Positions 29,615 through 40,704 of a DNA stretch of 64,000 bases are shown here, piece after piece. The translations under genes and the position numbers were made by a program. Positions within the stretch are counted from its first letter, which is position 1; each line of letters begins with the position of its first letter. Origin of the DNA: Utricularia gibba (taxonomy: Eukaryota > Streptophyta > Magnoliopsida > Lamiales > Lentibulariaceae); the NCBI GenBank assembly GCA_002189035.1, contig NEEC01000007.1, forward strand, positions 2,108,001 to 2,172,000. Direction: 5' to 3'. Below the pieces are notes generated by a model. That model made no database searches and was not told the DNA's origin. It was given only the letters and a program-made list of their open reading frames with translations.

Positions 29615-31003
29615 TCATCTAGTGATGTGGGCGATGAAGGAATCCATTTCAAGCTGAGAAGCACCGCCTGGCTGAGTTGCATTTTTAACAGCAACTGCCA
29701 ATTCTTGTGCCCTTTTCCTTAGCTCCCTGCCTTCTTCTGTTATCATTAGTCTTCTTACAGCATTTTCAATTGTGGATGCTTTCACTGTATCCTTCCTCTG
29801 ACTCCAGTCCCTTACAACTACACCCATTTTCAGCACCTCTGTAATGAGAAGAGTGTTTGTTGGTTGGTCAGAGTGCATTGGCCAGGCAGCTATGGGGACA
29901 CCCATTGCAATGCTCTCTATGCAAGAGTTCCATCCACAGTGACTCATGAAACCACCTACAGAAGGATGGTTCAGAATTTCTGGTTGTGGTGCCCAATCTC
30001 TGAACACTAATCCAGCACCTTTGATCCGTTCTTCAAATAACTCTGGTACTTGATTTTTCGACGCCGTGACGATGGTGTCTGGTTTATCAGCATCTCTCAG
30101 TACCCAGAGGAACTTCACCTTGCTCTGTTCCAATCCAAATGCCAATTCATGTATCTGTTCATTTGAGAAGGAAGAGGTTGTTCCAAAGGAAACATATATC
30201 ACAGAGTTTGGTTCCTGGCTGTCAAGCCACTGAAAGCATTTTTGCTGACTCTGTTGCATGCTTTCTGGTGAAAATGAGAAGAGTTTAGAGACCATAGGCC
30301 CTATTGCCCAACTTTTCCTGTTCCCATATGTTTTCCTTTCTAAGAATTCCAGGTAAGGGCCTTCTATCAGTCTGCTATTATTGTGGATATCACCCTCTCT
30401 GATGGCTGAATTCTTCAGGATGGCCGGAAAAAGACTAGCAAACTGCTCTTGAAGGCATCCATCATAATAAGGAATGTTGGGAAAATCTTCCGGAGGAGGC
30501 TCTTGACGGAAGGCATAGCTGATAACACACTGATAAGAGGCAGAGACACAACGGAAGACATAAGATACAGCATTTTCAGTAGAGGCAACATCTTTGACCA
30601 CTTCAGACATCAGGTTATCATGAACAACGATAACTCTTCGATACTTGTGAGACATCTCTTGGAGATATTCAGCAAAGGGTTGGCGTAGAATCGACATCGC
30701 ACACACCACTTGATAAAGCCAGGGAATGATGTGGTTGGCAAGATCCAAATCTGAGTCGAAGGGTGGAATAGGAGGCATCATCATGTCATGGAAATGGATC
30801 CTCGCCATGTCTTGAGCTCGGACTCCATTTGCACGGGACTTCACTTGATGGTTGTGGATGTCCGGGGCGACGAAGTAGACGGGTAGATTGTATGAAGAAA
30901 CTAGGCATGAAAACTGCAACAGCTGATTCAGGTGGCCTTGCGCAGGCAATGGAACCACGAGTACAGCAACATGAGAGCTGCTACCATCATGAGAGCTTCC
31001 CAT
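29615..31003 (-). CDS. UDP-glycosyltransferase, zeatin O-glucosyltransferase-like (second copy)
   Basis: One coding exon of 462 aa, clearly paralogous to the UGT 1.25 kb away. His24 in PLPAQGHLNQLLQFSCL is the catalytic base. The PSPG box starts at Trp337 (WAPQPEILNHPSVGGFMSHC) and is complete, including GWNS, Glu and the terminal Asp-Gln. EGDIHNNSRLIEGPYLEFLE and LRDADKPD are shared with its neighbour. The role is likely O-glycosylation of cytokinins or other small acceptors. The frame stays open 60 codons further upstream to 31183 and would encode a hydrophobic stretch. However, a good 3' splice site (TCTCCTTCCAG) lies about 17 bases before the ATG at 31003, so the extension is more likely a leader intron. 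Confidence 0.88.
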   Translation of the reverse strand: MGSSHDGSSSHVAVLVVPLPAQGHLNQLLQFSCLVSSYNLPVYFVAPDIHNHQVKSRANGVRAQDMARIHFHDMMMPPIPPFDSDLDLANHIIPWLYQVVCAMSILRQPFAEYLQEMSHKYRRVIVVHDNLMSEVVKDVASTENAVSYVFRCVSASYQCVISYAFRQEPPPEDFPNIPYYDGCLQEQFASLFPAILKNSAIREGDIHNNSRLIEGPYLEFLERKTYGNRKSWAIGPMVSKLFSFSPESMQQSQQKCFQWLDSQEPNSVIYVSFGTTSSFSNEQIHELAFGLEQSKVKFLWVLRDADKPDTIVTASKNQVPELFEERIKGAGLVFRDWAPQPEILNHPSVGGFMSHCGWNSCIESIAMGVPIAAWPMHSDQPTNTLLITEVLKMGVVVRDWSQRKDTVKASTIENAVRRLMITEEGRELRKRAQELAVAVKNATQPGGASQLEMDSFIAHITR

Positions 31004-31924
31004 ATTGGCCCTGTGTTCCTGGAAGGAGATCAGAGAAAGTAGGAAAATATACAGAAACCAGACAAGGAAGAATGCAGCAATATTAACAATCGCAAGTTGC
31101 CTAATAAACAAGTAAACTAACCTATCAAAGTAGCACCATCCGGTAGCTTTCTTATGCTTGTACATCAAAGTGGACCTATGCACGAATGACGCTGGTGATA
31201 TAATAACTTCCCTTGGATTTCAATGATGCTAGTCAAATTGAAATCCAATTCTTTAATGTCCCTATCCATAGGTGTGAGAAAAAGTTGACAAAAAAACAAA
31301 AAAAAAAATCAGTCATTGTTCACTGTAAAAACTACTCCTTTGAAGCCTCTTGATTTTTGAAAGTGGAACCAATGGACAAGATAAGGTTTCTAAATAACTA
31401 TGTGCAATAATCCAAAGGCCTTCTGGCAATTCAATCTCTCAAGAGTTGACAATAATCAGATTAGACATACAAAACACACGCACAACCTGAATTTGCAGCA
31501 CACAAAGTGCTCTACTTCTTGGGATACACATGCTGATCTTTTAATCAACAAATACCAAATGATGGAAAGATGAGACGGACATGAAGAACCCAATCCAACC
31601 AAATCAATGAATGAGAGGCGTGCATAACTTCCTCTATGAATGAAAACTCATTCGAAAAGCGACCTCTCTTAATCACCAAACTCATCATTTAAGATGGACC
31701 ATGGTGAGGCAATAATTATATCAGGACATTTAGGCAGACCCTTGAAACCAGCTTTGTGAAGTAATGTCTAGAATAGGTCCACTTTCCTTTTAAGCACGTC
31801 TTACTTCCACTTTGGCATTCCCAGAAAGATTATGAATTCTTCATCCGATTGATAAACCCGAGTTTAAAAATAAAAATTAGGAAGTCTATTTACATACTGT
31901 TGCAACTAATGAATGCATTGACTT
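31004..31924. other. Upstream region of the second UGT
   Basis: It probably contains the leader intron and promoter of the UGT. An A run lies at about 31291-31309. No recognised gene. Confidence 0.45.
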
Positions 31925-32705
31925 AGTGACAAACTTTTCTGCGTTAAAAATCTATTCCCTTCACAGGGTTGTTGGATTTGGCCTGCAACTGTTCATATGC
32001 GAACGTACTCTGATTATGTTCCAAGCCATTTTCATCTCCATTGCTTTCTGCTTTCAATTCAAATCCTCACCATTACTTTATACAGCTGGCTCGATTGTCA
32101 GGACTTCCTTAATATCCGAGACTTCTTTGTTATCTTCAACTTCAGTTGCTACTTCACTCTTACTTGGAACTGGTACACAAAACAGTAGTTCAATGAGAGG
32201 ATTCAGAAAGGGTGTTAATACTAGGAACTGCCTTCAATGAAAATTAACAATGCAAAAGAGGAAAAAATCTCAGTAGCCACAGAATAAGTAATACCAGGAG
32301 GGCTAGCTTCTATAGGTGGACTTCTTTGCGAGTAGCCAGGAGATTCATCAGGTGTCTTGTCTTTTCGTTTTTGACAATCAAAACTGATGATAGCGCAGTC
32401 ACTGCTGCTGCTCTTTGTGACCCTTAACTTTTACCCGCAGTTCTAGGGGAAGCCGGAGCTCTTTGAGTTGGGCCTCCATTATTCGCAGCATTGGATTTTT
32501 CCTAAATTGACAATTCAATGAAGAAGCAATTTTCATACGGCTGACTGTCAGGCTATTTGATTCCTTTTACTGATAAATTTGAGAGGGAAAAGAAAAAAAC
32601 TCAAAACAACACAGAAGCCCCACTAAGTGCATGCATGCTTACCTCCACAACATGGCTGGCACCCAAAGTTTGCAAGCCCTTCTTTTGAAATGAGTTTCCA
32701 TGTGT
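31925..32705 (-). pseudogene. Decayed 3' fragment of a villin gene
   Basis: On the minus strand, pieces of the villin linker and headpiece occur in the right order. 32643-32705 gives HGNSFQKKG...GASHVVE with a GT donor. 32435-32501 gives EKSNAANNGGPTQRAPA. The frame then runs on to GKS, a TAA, and GSQRAAAVTALSSVL. After a frame change comes KTPDESPGYSQRSPP. 32078-32180 gives VPVPSKSEVATEVEDNKEVSDIKEV followed by TAA. Near 31944-32040 the headpiece start TFAYEQLQAKSNNPVKGIDF is followed by TAA where relatives have Lys, then RRK. Villins are actin-bundling and severing proteins with six gelsolin domains and a headpiece. The gelsolin domains are absent, as is the rest of the headpiece. Several stops plus frame changes make it non-coding. 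Confidence 0.75.
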
Positions 32706-34094
32706 CTGTTCAAGGCAATGTTCAAAAATTTATGCACAAAGCATAGATCATCTAAGAGGATATTTCAACAAACTCTCTAAGAACCAGTAAGATCCCAGAT
32801 CTATCAAACAAGCTTAAAATTTAAGGCAGAATGAAGCAAGAAAATGGATCTAAAAACGTCACCAATGAACAAGCTCCAGTTAAGAAACCTCAAAAAAGCA
32901 TCTTTTGATCTATCTCAATCTTCCTTCTTCCAAGAGAAGCGACCCACAAGCCAACAATAAACTGTCAACAAGGATATAAGTGTAGTAGCAGCGGAACTGG
33001 CAAATGAGACTAAAGAGAAAAAGCAGAAATATCAGCATCGTATGACAGTACAAGGTCAGCGCATCAAATTCATCAACAAAATGTACATAAATTATGATGG
33101 GTTTTTTTTTTTTTTTTACTATCACAACCTTTCCAGTTCACCTTCACTACAACCTTGCAAAACCCACAAAGGAAAGATAAAGGAATATCCATTGAGAGAA
33201 GAAAGACTCCATTTTGGCCAATTATCCCACGAGTAAATCGGCAATGGTGGGGCGTTACCAAAAGGCAAAAACTATCCGTTGTCATAAATTATCTTTTTTT
33301 TTTCTTTTTTTTTTAAATTTAACAAAAAGAGTTTAGCCAATCATACTGGGCTTAGGATCATTTAATGGGCTGAGCCGTTTATCAAGATGAGCTTTCTCTG
33401 CAAAGTTTAAGCCCAAATTCAGCCCAATTGTGAAATTGTAAACCTAGTCAATAATGACAACATTTCAAAAAATCACTTTAAAATGGATTTTAACAGAATA
33501 AAAAATTCTAATAAAATGAAAATTGACGTATGTTTAAAAGTATTTCTGAGAATAAGTATTATAGCATTCATTAATATTTGGAGTAAAAAAAATAAAAATA
33601 ATTTTTATAAAAAAATTACATATTTACTCATAATCATTTAAGTAGAATAAATTTACTCATATTGAAAAAAACACTAACTAGAATAATTTTTTTTTAAAAA
33701 AATATAACTCTAACTAGAATAATTATTTGTAATTCTGTATTAATAAATATGCATAATAGTAAATTTATTTCTTAAAATCAATTCTGAAAAAATAATTCTA
33801 TAAAAAAAACTACACATCCAAGCTTCTTTGACAATTAAATTGATTCTCAAAAATCAATTCTAATCAATGATATGTTTGAAAGGTGGAGAATTGATAAAAT
33901 AGAAGTGATTTCCAAATCAATCCCAATGTTGACTGCCACTGTGATGTACCAGCCGATTACCGAAGTCTAGAAGTAGCCCGAATGGGATTGCCGTGAATCT
34001 TCGTTCGCTCACTCGAATTCGCAGTTGATTGTTGACTGTCCTTTGATGATGTATCGGGTATCAGCTGAAGCCTGACTGGCGAGCTTCATTGTCA
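32706..34094. other. Villin-relic to GnTII intergenic region
   Basis: AT-rich with T runs at about 33102-33118 and 33292-33313. TGGGCTT/AGCCCA motifs at 33345-33430 may belong to the GnTII promoter. No recognised gene; the short frames around 33042-33285 are low-complexity. Confidence 0.45.
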
Positions 34095-35387
34095 ATGGCG
34101 GCTTTCCACCGAAAGCCACGGATGAAAGATTTGAGTGCCTGGCGATCGATTTTAGTTGTATCGCTAGGGATTTTGTTTCTGCTGCTGCTGTTGAGGGAAA
34201 ATAGCTTTCTTCGTTTGACTAAGAGGTATGCCTCTGAGGCGATTGAAGGTGAAGATGCTGATTTCCCTGGGAACGTCTCTTCCTTGACTAACCAGAATCT
34301 GAAGCTTTTCAAGAAGAATAGGTTATCAGCTTCCCTGGACCGGAGGAATAGATTGCCACCTAGGAATTTAGATTTATATCCGAGTTTGCCCCAGAACAAT
34401 ATTGTCATTGTGCTGTATGTTCATAATCGGCCTCAGTATCTGAAGGTAACTGTTGACAGTCTTTCTCAAGTCAAGGGGATTGAAAAAACCTTGCTGATTG
34501 TTAGTCATGATGGTTTCTATGATTCGATGAATAAGATTGTTGAGAGTATCAAGTTCTGCAGAGTTAAGCAAATATTTTCCCCTTATTCTCCTCATCTCTA
34601 TCCTGATAGTTTTCCGGGAGTTTCTAAGAATGATTGCAGGGATAAAGAAGACCCTGCTGTTAAAAGATGCCATGGTACCCCTGATCAATATGGTAACCAC
34701 CGTTCCCCAAATATTGTGTCTTTAAAGCATCATTGGTGGTGGATGATGAATACTGTTTGGGATGGCTTGGAGGAGACCAAGTATCATTTCGGCCACATTG
34801 TCTTCATAGAAGAGGACCATTTTATTTACCCCAACGCATATGGGAATTTGCAGTTACTTGTAGAAATGAAACTGGAGAAATGTCCACAGTGCTATGCAGT
34901 AAACCTTGCACCAAGTGATGTGAAGTCTAGGGGAGAGGGGTGGAACTTATTGATAGCTGAAAAAATAGGAAATGTGGGATATTCGTTTAACAGGACTGTG
35001 TGGCGAAAGATACACAGTAAGGCTAGGGAATTCTGCTCTTTTGATGACTATAACTGGGATATAACTATGTGGTCAACTGTATTTCCTTCATTTGGGGGTC
35101 CTGTATACTCCCTCCGTGGCCCAAGATCAAGTGCTCTTCACTTTGGGAGATGTGGATTGCATCAAGGACAGGATAAGAATTCTGCACCCTGCATCGATGA
35201 TGGTGAGTTCCATATCCAAGTGGACGACATTGATAAGGTTCCAAACATCAAACGTGATTGGAGTGTTACCGTATTCGAGCATCAATCTGGTTACAAGGCC
35301 GGGTTTCGAGGGTGGGGAGGATGGGGAGATACAAGAGATCGCCAACTATGTTTGGATTTCAGCCGTTTGTATGCTTCTCAGGCATAA
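34095..35387 (+). CDS. GNTII: alpha-1,6-mannosyl-glycoprotein 2-beta-N-acetylglucosaminyltransferase (GnTII)
   Basis: An intronless gene of 430 aa, the same length as the Arabidopsis enzyme as I recall it. GnTII adds the second antennal GlcNAc to the alpha-1,6-mannose arm of complex N-glycans in the Golgi (EC 2.4.1.143). It is a type II membrane protein: a short basic cytosolic tail, one membrane anchor at about residues 19-33, a stem to about 85, and the GT-A catalytic domain. Landmarks are NIVIVLYVHNRPQYL, the metal-binding EED at 239-241 (in HIVFIEEDHF), DYNWDITMW, and Cys-containing FGRCGLHQGQ and KNSAPCIDD. The ATG at 34095 is the first in frame with the anchor. Confidence 0.95.
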   Translation: MAAFHRKPRMKDLSAWRSILVVSLGILFLLLLLRENSFLRLTKRYASEAIEGEDADFPGNVSSLTNQNLKLFKKNRLSASLDRRNRLPPRNLDLYPSLPQNNIVIVLYVHNRPQYLKVTVDSLSQVKGIEKTLLIVSHDGFYDSMNKIVESIKFCRVKQIFSPYSPHLYPDSFPGVSKNDCRDKEDPAVKRCHGTPDQYGNHRSPNIVSLKHHWWWMMNTVWDGLEETKYHFGHIVFIEEDHFIYPNAYGNLQLLVEMKLEKCPQCYAVNLAPSDVKSRGEGWNLLIAEKIGNVGYSFNRTVWRKIHSKAREFCSFDDYNWDITMWSTVFPSFGGPVYSLRGPRSSALHFGRCGLHQGQDKNSAPCIDDGEFHIQVDDIDKVPNIKRDWSVTVFEHQSGYKAGFRGWGGWGDTRDRQLCLDFSRLYASQA

Positions 35388-36577
35388 TCAGCTCCTTTAC
35401 ATTCTTGAGATTGCAGGATCTTATAATCTTTTTGATGCGAGTCTAGTGTACTTCTTTACTGATTTCCACTTTGCAGATAGAAAGCAGGATTTTCATTGTA
35501 CTTGTGAACTTGTGATTTTGCCTTCATGTATTATTATATACTTTAAAGCCAATGAACTCAATCTTTTGTATTTGCCTGGTCACTCTTTTACACAATAATA
35601 CATTGTAGCTAACGTGTTAATTCGGATGTAAATGTTAATTGTAGCATGTTAGAATGTTTCACACCAAATGTCATGTCAAACTAGTTGATTTCAATCCGTG
35701 TATAATAAGTGAAGTGTGTTGTGGTCTTCATATCACCAAATGTCATGTCAAACTCTTGAGTTAGCCGTCAGTGGTAATCTATCACGCATGTGTAGGTGGA
35801 GTTAGCCGACGAAAGGTTGATCAACTTCTGATTAAGAGAGTTGTTTGAAGGGCAGTTGGAGATACTGTTAAACCGACTTTCTTTTCCTTTCCTTTTCTTG
35901 GCTTTTGTGGAAGACTTTTCAGGGCTCTGGATCTTACTCTGTGGATCGGGTGTTGTGGTAACAGTTGAATCTTTTTCTTTTAGGGTTGAGAGGACTATGA
36001 AGTTCTGTTGATTAATGGGCTTTCATCTCAAATTCTCTTTGATGGTTGTCATTTCCATCGCCTGATCTGTTCTTTGTATGCAAAAGAGGAGTATATTTCT
36101 CTTGGTATTGTTCGCTTAAGCTCTCTGCTAAATTTTATATCTCAGTGAAGAGTTTTTTCTTTTTTCTAATGCTGACCCTTTGTTTCTTCCCTTTCAAATC
36201 ATATTTTGCTGCTGCCTGCCTCTCTGTGATTCCACTTTCACTATTATCAGTAATACTTCGTTGCGTATGCTTTGGATTTCAACTCACGGCCTCTTCTGCA
36301 TTTTTGCACATCACAATCCAAAACAGGGCACAGAGTTCAGATTTTGTCTGAGAATCATCTCTTCAGTTGAAACATGTTCAATACATAAATCAGACTGAAT
36401 AACTAATCCAGAGGAGGTATCCGCATCCTGGAGACTCGTTGGAGTTAGTAAGCTGCTGTCATGTAATATGTATCTCGACATCGGCAGACTCAAATCCAGA
36501 TATCAAATTCAATGCTTGAGATGGTCTTGACTATTATCACGTATGTACCTACAAGTCTAGCTACTCCATCCTGGTCT
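35388..36577. other. GnTII-bHLH convergent intergenic region
   Basis: The 3' UTRs of both genes plus spacer. A 21-base exact direct repeat (CACCAAATGTCATG...) lies at 35662-35682 and 35734-35754. No gene recognised. Confidence 0.5.
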
Positions 36578-38786
36578 TCATAGCTCTGTCTTCAGACGAT
36601 TCGAGTGCTGAGAAGCTGGCCGCAACAGTGATTGGTGAAAGGTGAGTTCCAAAGATGAAAAGTGCAGCAGATGGAGTTTGGTTTACCTGAATTCGCTGGT
36701 GAGCCATAACTTAAAAGTGAGTTCTCTGGAGTTGAGAAGTTGGGGTTGGACAGGTCTTCTTCTTTACCCAAGGAAAGGTGATGATGATGAGCATCCAGGT
36801 TCCATGGTTGCTGATACTGATGTCTGCTCATTTTCATGGGGTTTTCGAGCCAGGCTTCTGGAGGAAACAATCCGGAATGGCTATTGTCGATAGATGATGT
36901 TCCAATCTGGAGGAGCACAGAATCATAAACAAACAAAGAGGTCCACAACTGAACATCAGAAATCACTCTAAAAGATGCTGACTTGGTGCAGCCCAGTAGA
37001 CATACACATGGAGGAACTAACCTCGGCGCCAAGCAGGCAGTCCAGGTTGAAATCAATTCCCGGGTCTACAGCAGCAAGTGTCATGGATAAGAACTGCATA
37101 TGAGCACTCGAAAACTCAAATTCAGGTTTTCCATTGGATCATCAGGATCACAGATAACAAGTTCTACTAAAGCCATATGTTGTGGAATACCCAATGCAGA
37201 ACAAATGCATTCATTCCCAAGTTCACAGCAAACAAGCCAAAGCTGAGAGCATACCTCCACTTGACGCTGGAGGGCCTGTACATGATTTATTATCTCATCC
37301 AGCACAAGTGCAGTACCTGAAATCTGTATTACAGGGAACAACATCAGACTCCACATTTTGAAAATGCATTCTTTTGTAAACTTTAAGAATAAGGCTACTT
37401 ACTTCCAATATCTGTGGGTGTAGCATATAAGAAGAAAATCACCAGAGAAAAAAAAAAGGAAGACTTTTTAACCACCCAAAGGACAAGCGACAGACATTCA
37501 AAAGGTGAAGACGTGTGAAGAAGGGCTATGAGGGAGAGAGACAGCTCAAGCTTTTCTAGTGGTAAAAAGCAAACAGCTTTTTCACGCTCCATCACAATTA
37601 AGAAAAAGTTGACATGGAATATAATCCTTCCAATAACTACACATACCATTTCAATTAATCCCATCTTGTTGTTAATCTTCACAAGTTAACAAAACCATAA
37701 ATGATGGCAGATATTGACACACACAGGCCCAACTTCTAACAAGATAACTAAATCAAAGAAGGGTTTCAGGCTCTTGTTTCCATACCTAATCCTCAACCTT
37801 ATTTCCATAAGAGCTACAAGATAAAGACTGGCTCTACTGGTTCTCTGTAATGTTTCTATCTCTTATCTTTATTGCTCAGAATGGGTTAAGATTAATTGCA
37901 AGCAACAAACCTTATCTCTACCCTGAGTTAAAAGACGAAATAAATAATAATAAACATATGGAAGACGAGATGATAAGTCTCAAAAGTGATAGCGTCTGAC
38001 AGCTGACCTTGTTGCATCCTGGGACCAGCTCCTGTAATAGCTTCATCCGAGCATTGATTTTCTCTCTCCTTGCCTGCATACAGAGAGATCTGTGAAACCA
38101 CAACTCTGATGGAGACGATGATGATGATGATGATAAACGAAATCGAAGAGGTTAATTGAGTGAAGTTAGTTATAGGGAGGAGTTATACTCTCTCTGCTAA
38201 GCTATGGCTATCGGTGGCTTGCCCACGTCGAGCTCTAACATGAACATATGGCAGCTTCTCACCATGCTCATCAATGGCATCATCTTTTCTGATTCTTTTG
38301 TTAGCTTCCTTCACCTGGGGAATTCGGGAAGTCATTGAATTGTGATGATGAATTTGGAAAATCATGAGTAAGAGAGCTTTGATTTACCTCCTTCTCTCCG
38401 TGCTTTCGTTTGCTCAGATTTGAAGAAGAATTCTGATGGAAATTGGAGCCCAGGGGCTCCTGTTTCACCATTTCCGAGCTTAAACCCGACAAACCCGCGG
38501 TGTTTTCCAGAGAATCATCCGCAGAAGCGGATACAGAGAACTTAGAAGCACGGTCGCTGAGAGAAGCGGCGCATGGAAAGAATGGCGGCTGAGTAGGCTT
38601 ATCGCTTAAATCCTCCTTAACTAAAAGCTCCACCGCTTGCGGAGGAGGAAGCTCGAGGAGCGCCGTGAAAGAACTACTACCCTGTTTCAACGGCCGACCG
38701 GCGGCAATTAGGCCGTGAATCTCCTCCAGCCCAAACCCCATTTCCAGTCCTCCTCCTCCTCCAAACTCATCAACCCCCGGTTCCAT
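36578..38786 (-). CDS. bHLH transcription factor, bHLH48/60-type
   Basis: Seven exons join in frame to 329 aa: 38388-38786, 38189-38314, 38008-38073, 37255-37323, 37022-37093, 36687-36906, 36578-36615. The N-terminal half has [17 protein letters not shown], typical of the bHLH48/60 group. A basic stretch with [23 protein letters not shown] leads into the bHLH (about 165-225). The DNA-contact residues His170, Glu174 and Arg178 predict binding to G-box/E-box CANNTG sites. Helix 2 is [19 protein letters not shown], followed by the conserved [18 protein letters not shown]. The C-terminus ends in HSNRLKTEL, made by a 38-base terminal exon. If the last intron (36616-36686) is retained, the frame stays open to 36592 and gives another tail. 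Arabidopsis relatives have been tied to flowering and gibberellin/light responses. Confidence 0.9.
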
Positions 38787-40356
38787 AATTCCACAAAAAC
38801 GTCAGCTTGGCCACTTCGACAGACGCTAAACACGCATTCCAGAATTAGAAGCAGCGGAGTCGGAGAAAAAGCAGGGCGGGGGCGGGGGGTTCCCTTCCTT
38901 CCCGCTCCAATGGCAGTCAAAAGCAGCAGAGTTGGTTGTCAATAATACTCTGAGAGTTGGGGGTTTGCAGAGCCCACAAATGGAGTTCCCAGTTTCCACT
39001 AGTTGCTGATATCAGAATTCAGAGCAAAACACTGACAGTACAAGGAGAGCGACATTTGCTCTTCGGTCCCAACTCTATCGCCATCAATAATTCTTTGACA
39101 ACATCCCCTCTCATCTCATTCAATTATCTCTTCCTCCCCCAAAACTCTCCTCTCCATCAGATCCAGCAACTGCATCACCCCTTCCCTTCCTCACCACCAA
39201 ACAGAAAAACATATAGTTTAATGTCAAATTTACTTAAAATCAATTTTAAATCAAATAGATTGATTTAATTTAAAATTGAGTACCAAACATTCATATTAAA
39301 TAAAAGTTGAATATTTTACTAAAGTTTAGAAAAAAGTATATATTATTTTTTATCATATTTAAAATGAGATGAAATCATTAAATCTCCAATTGTACTTTAA
39401 ATTCCCACTCACACACCAAACAATCCATTTTTTTCAACTACTTTAACAACTCATTCTTTCTTTATACAATCTTATCATTTTAGATATATAATCTTTAGGA
39501 TTTTATATTCTATTCTTTTAAATAAAAATAATTATACAAGATTAGAAATATCCTTCTATTTAAATATGTTACCTTTTTCATCTATAACTAATATGATATA
39601 TTATTACCAAACTTCTTACCTTTTATTCTCCCCTTTGTAGACACTCAACATCTTTGTTGAATGTACTTTTATCCTATTATTGACACGAGTTTGAGTTTGG
39701 TTCTAATATCAAATATAATGATTCATTTCGGATATTCAAGCCTCACAATTTTATGTTTCATTTTTTTAAAAAAGTAATCATACAATATTTGGAGTGAATT
39801 TATATTTAATCATATTTATTATAACATTTTAAACTAATGTGGTCTATAGTTACTGACCCCTAATCTTGCAATTAAACCCGAAATCTTAAATACTAAACTA
39901 TCGTGGCTTGTTTTTTTAGTAAGGAAAAATGTTTTTTTTATTTGAATATTGAAGTTGAAAGATGACTAGATGATCGACATGGATCGTACAAAATGGTCCT
40001 CAAAGGGGTGGGGGACTTAGAAGACCCCATGGCCTTACGACTACGATGCTTCACTCCCACTGCAACACTTCACAGCTCAGCCATCAAAAGCCCATTATGA
40101 AAATGGCCCACTTCCTTTTTCCTCGAATGCCGATTCTGCCCCTCCTGCCACCTGGGCCTCCCCTCATCATTTTATTTATCGATACAGCCCCTGCACCCGC
40201 CAATCAGATACCCACACGTGTGCAGACTCCACAACCCCGGCCCCGGCCCCCCACCCAAAAAAACAAAATCTTTAATCATTTTTTTGTTTCTTTTCGAATG
40301 AAAAGGAAAACATGCCGAGGACTGAATGAGTGGCAGCCCACTCCCTGGGACCATCT

Positions 40357-40398
40357 GCTTCTGGCCCAATGGACCACGTGCCTCTGGCCCAACTGACA
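40357..40398. promoter_or_regulatory. G-box flanked by two CTGGCCCAA motifs
   Basis: TCTGGCCCAA, then CCACGTG, then TCTGGCCCAA lie within 42 bases between divergent genes. The G-box is a bHLH/bZIP site. Both flanking genes are more than 1.5 kb away. Confidence 0.35.
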
Positions 40399-40668
40399 AA
40401 ATAGAATAAGGAATCGTCAAAATAGTCAGTCAGCATGTATTTTTGACTTTGTAAAAAAAAAATATTCTCATTTACATCATCATAGTAGCGGTTGAAATTA
40501 AAGATCTCATAGAGTGATCACACTCAAGTTCATAATAAATATGCATTACAATAGAAAAAAATTCGAATATTATTAATATTGATCTACAATCTTTTATATA
40601 TTTTATCATATCACGTTAATTTTTTAATGTGAGATTATTTTTACTCTAATAATAGCCACCCTTTTTTT

Positions 40669-40671
<3 letters not shown>

Positions 40672-40701
<30 letters not shown>
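40672..40701. repeat. (AT)n microsatellite
   Basis: Thirty bases of alternating A and T in the intergenic region. Confidence 0.95.

Positions 40702-40704
<3 letters not shown>

Noticed and set aside
31926-32240. 104-codon plus frame
   Set aside because: The complementary strand holds ordered villin pieces, which explains the composition; the plus frame resembles nothing.
40046-40396. 116-codon proline-rich frame
   Set aside because: Low-complexity CCC/GGCC-rich intergenic sequence; its start is not near promoter signals and it matches no family.
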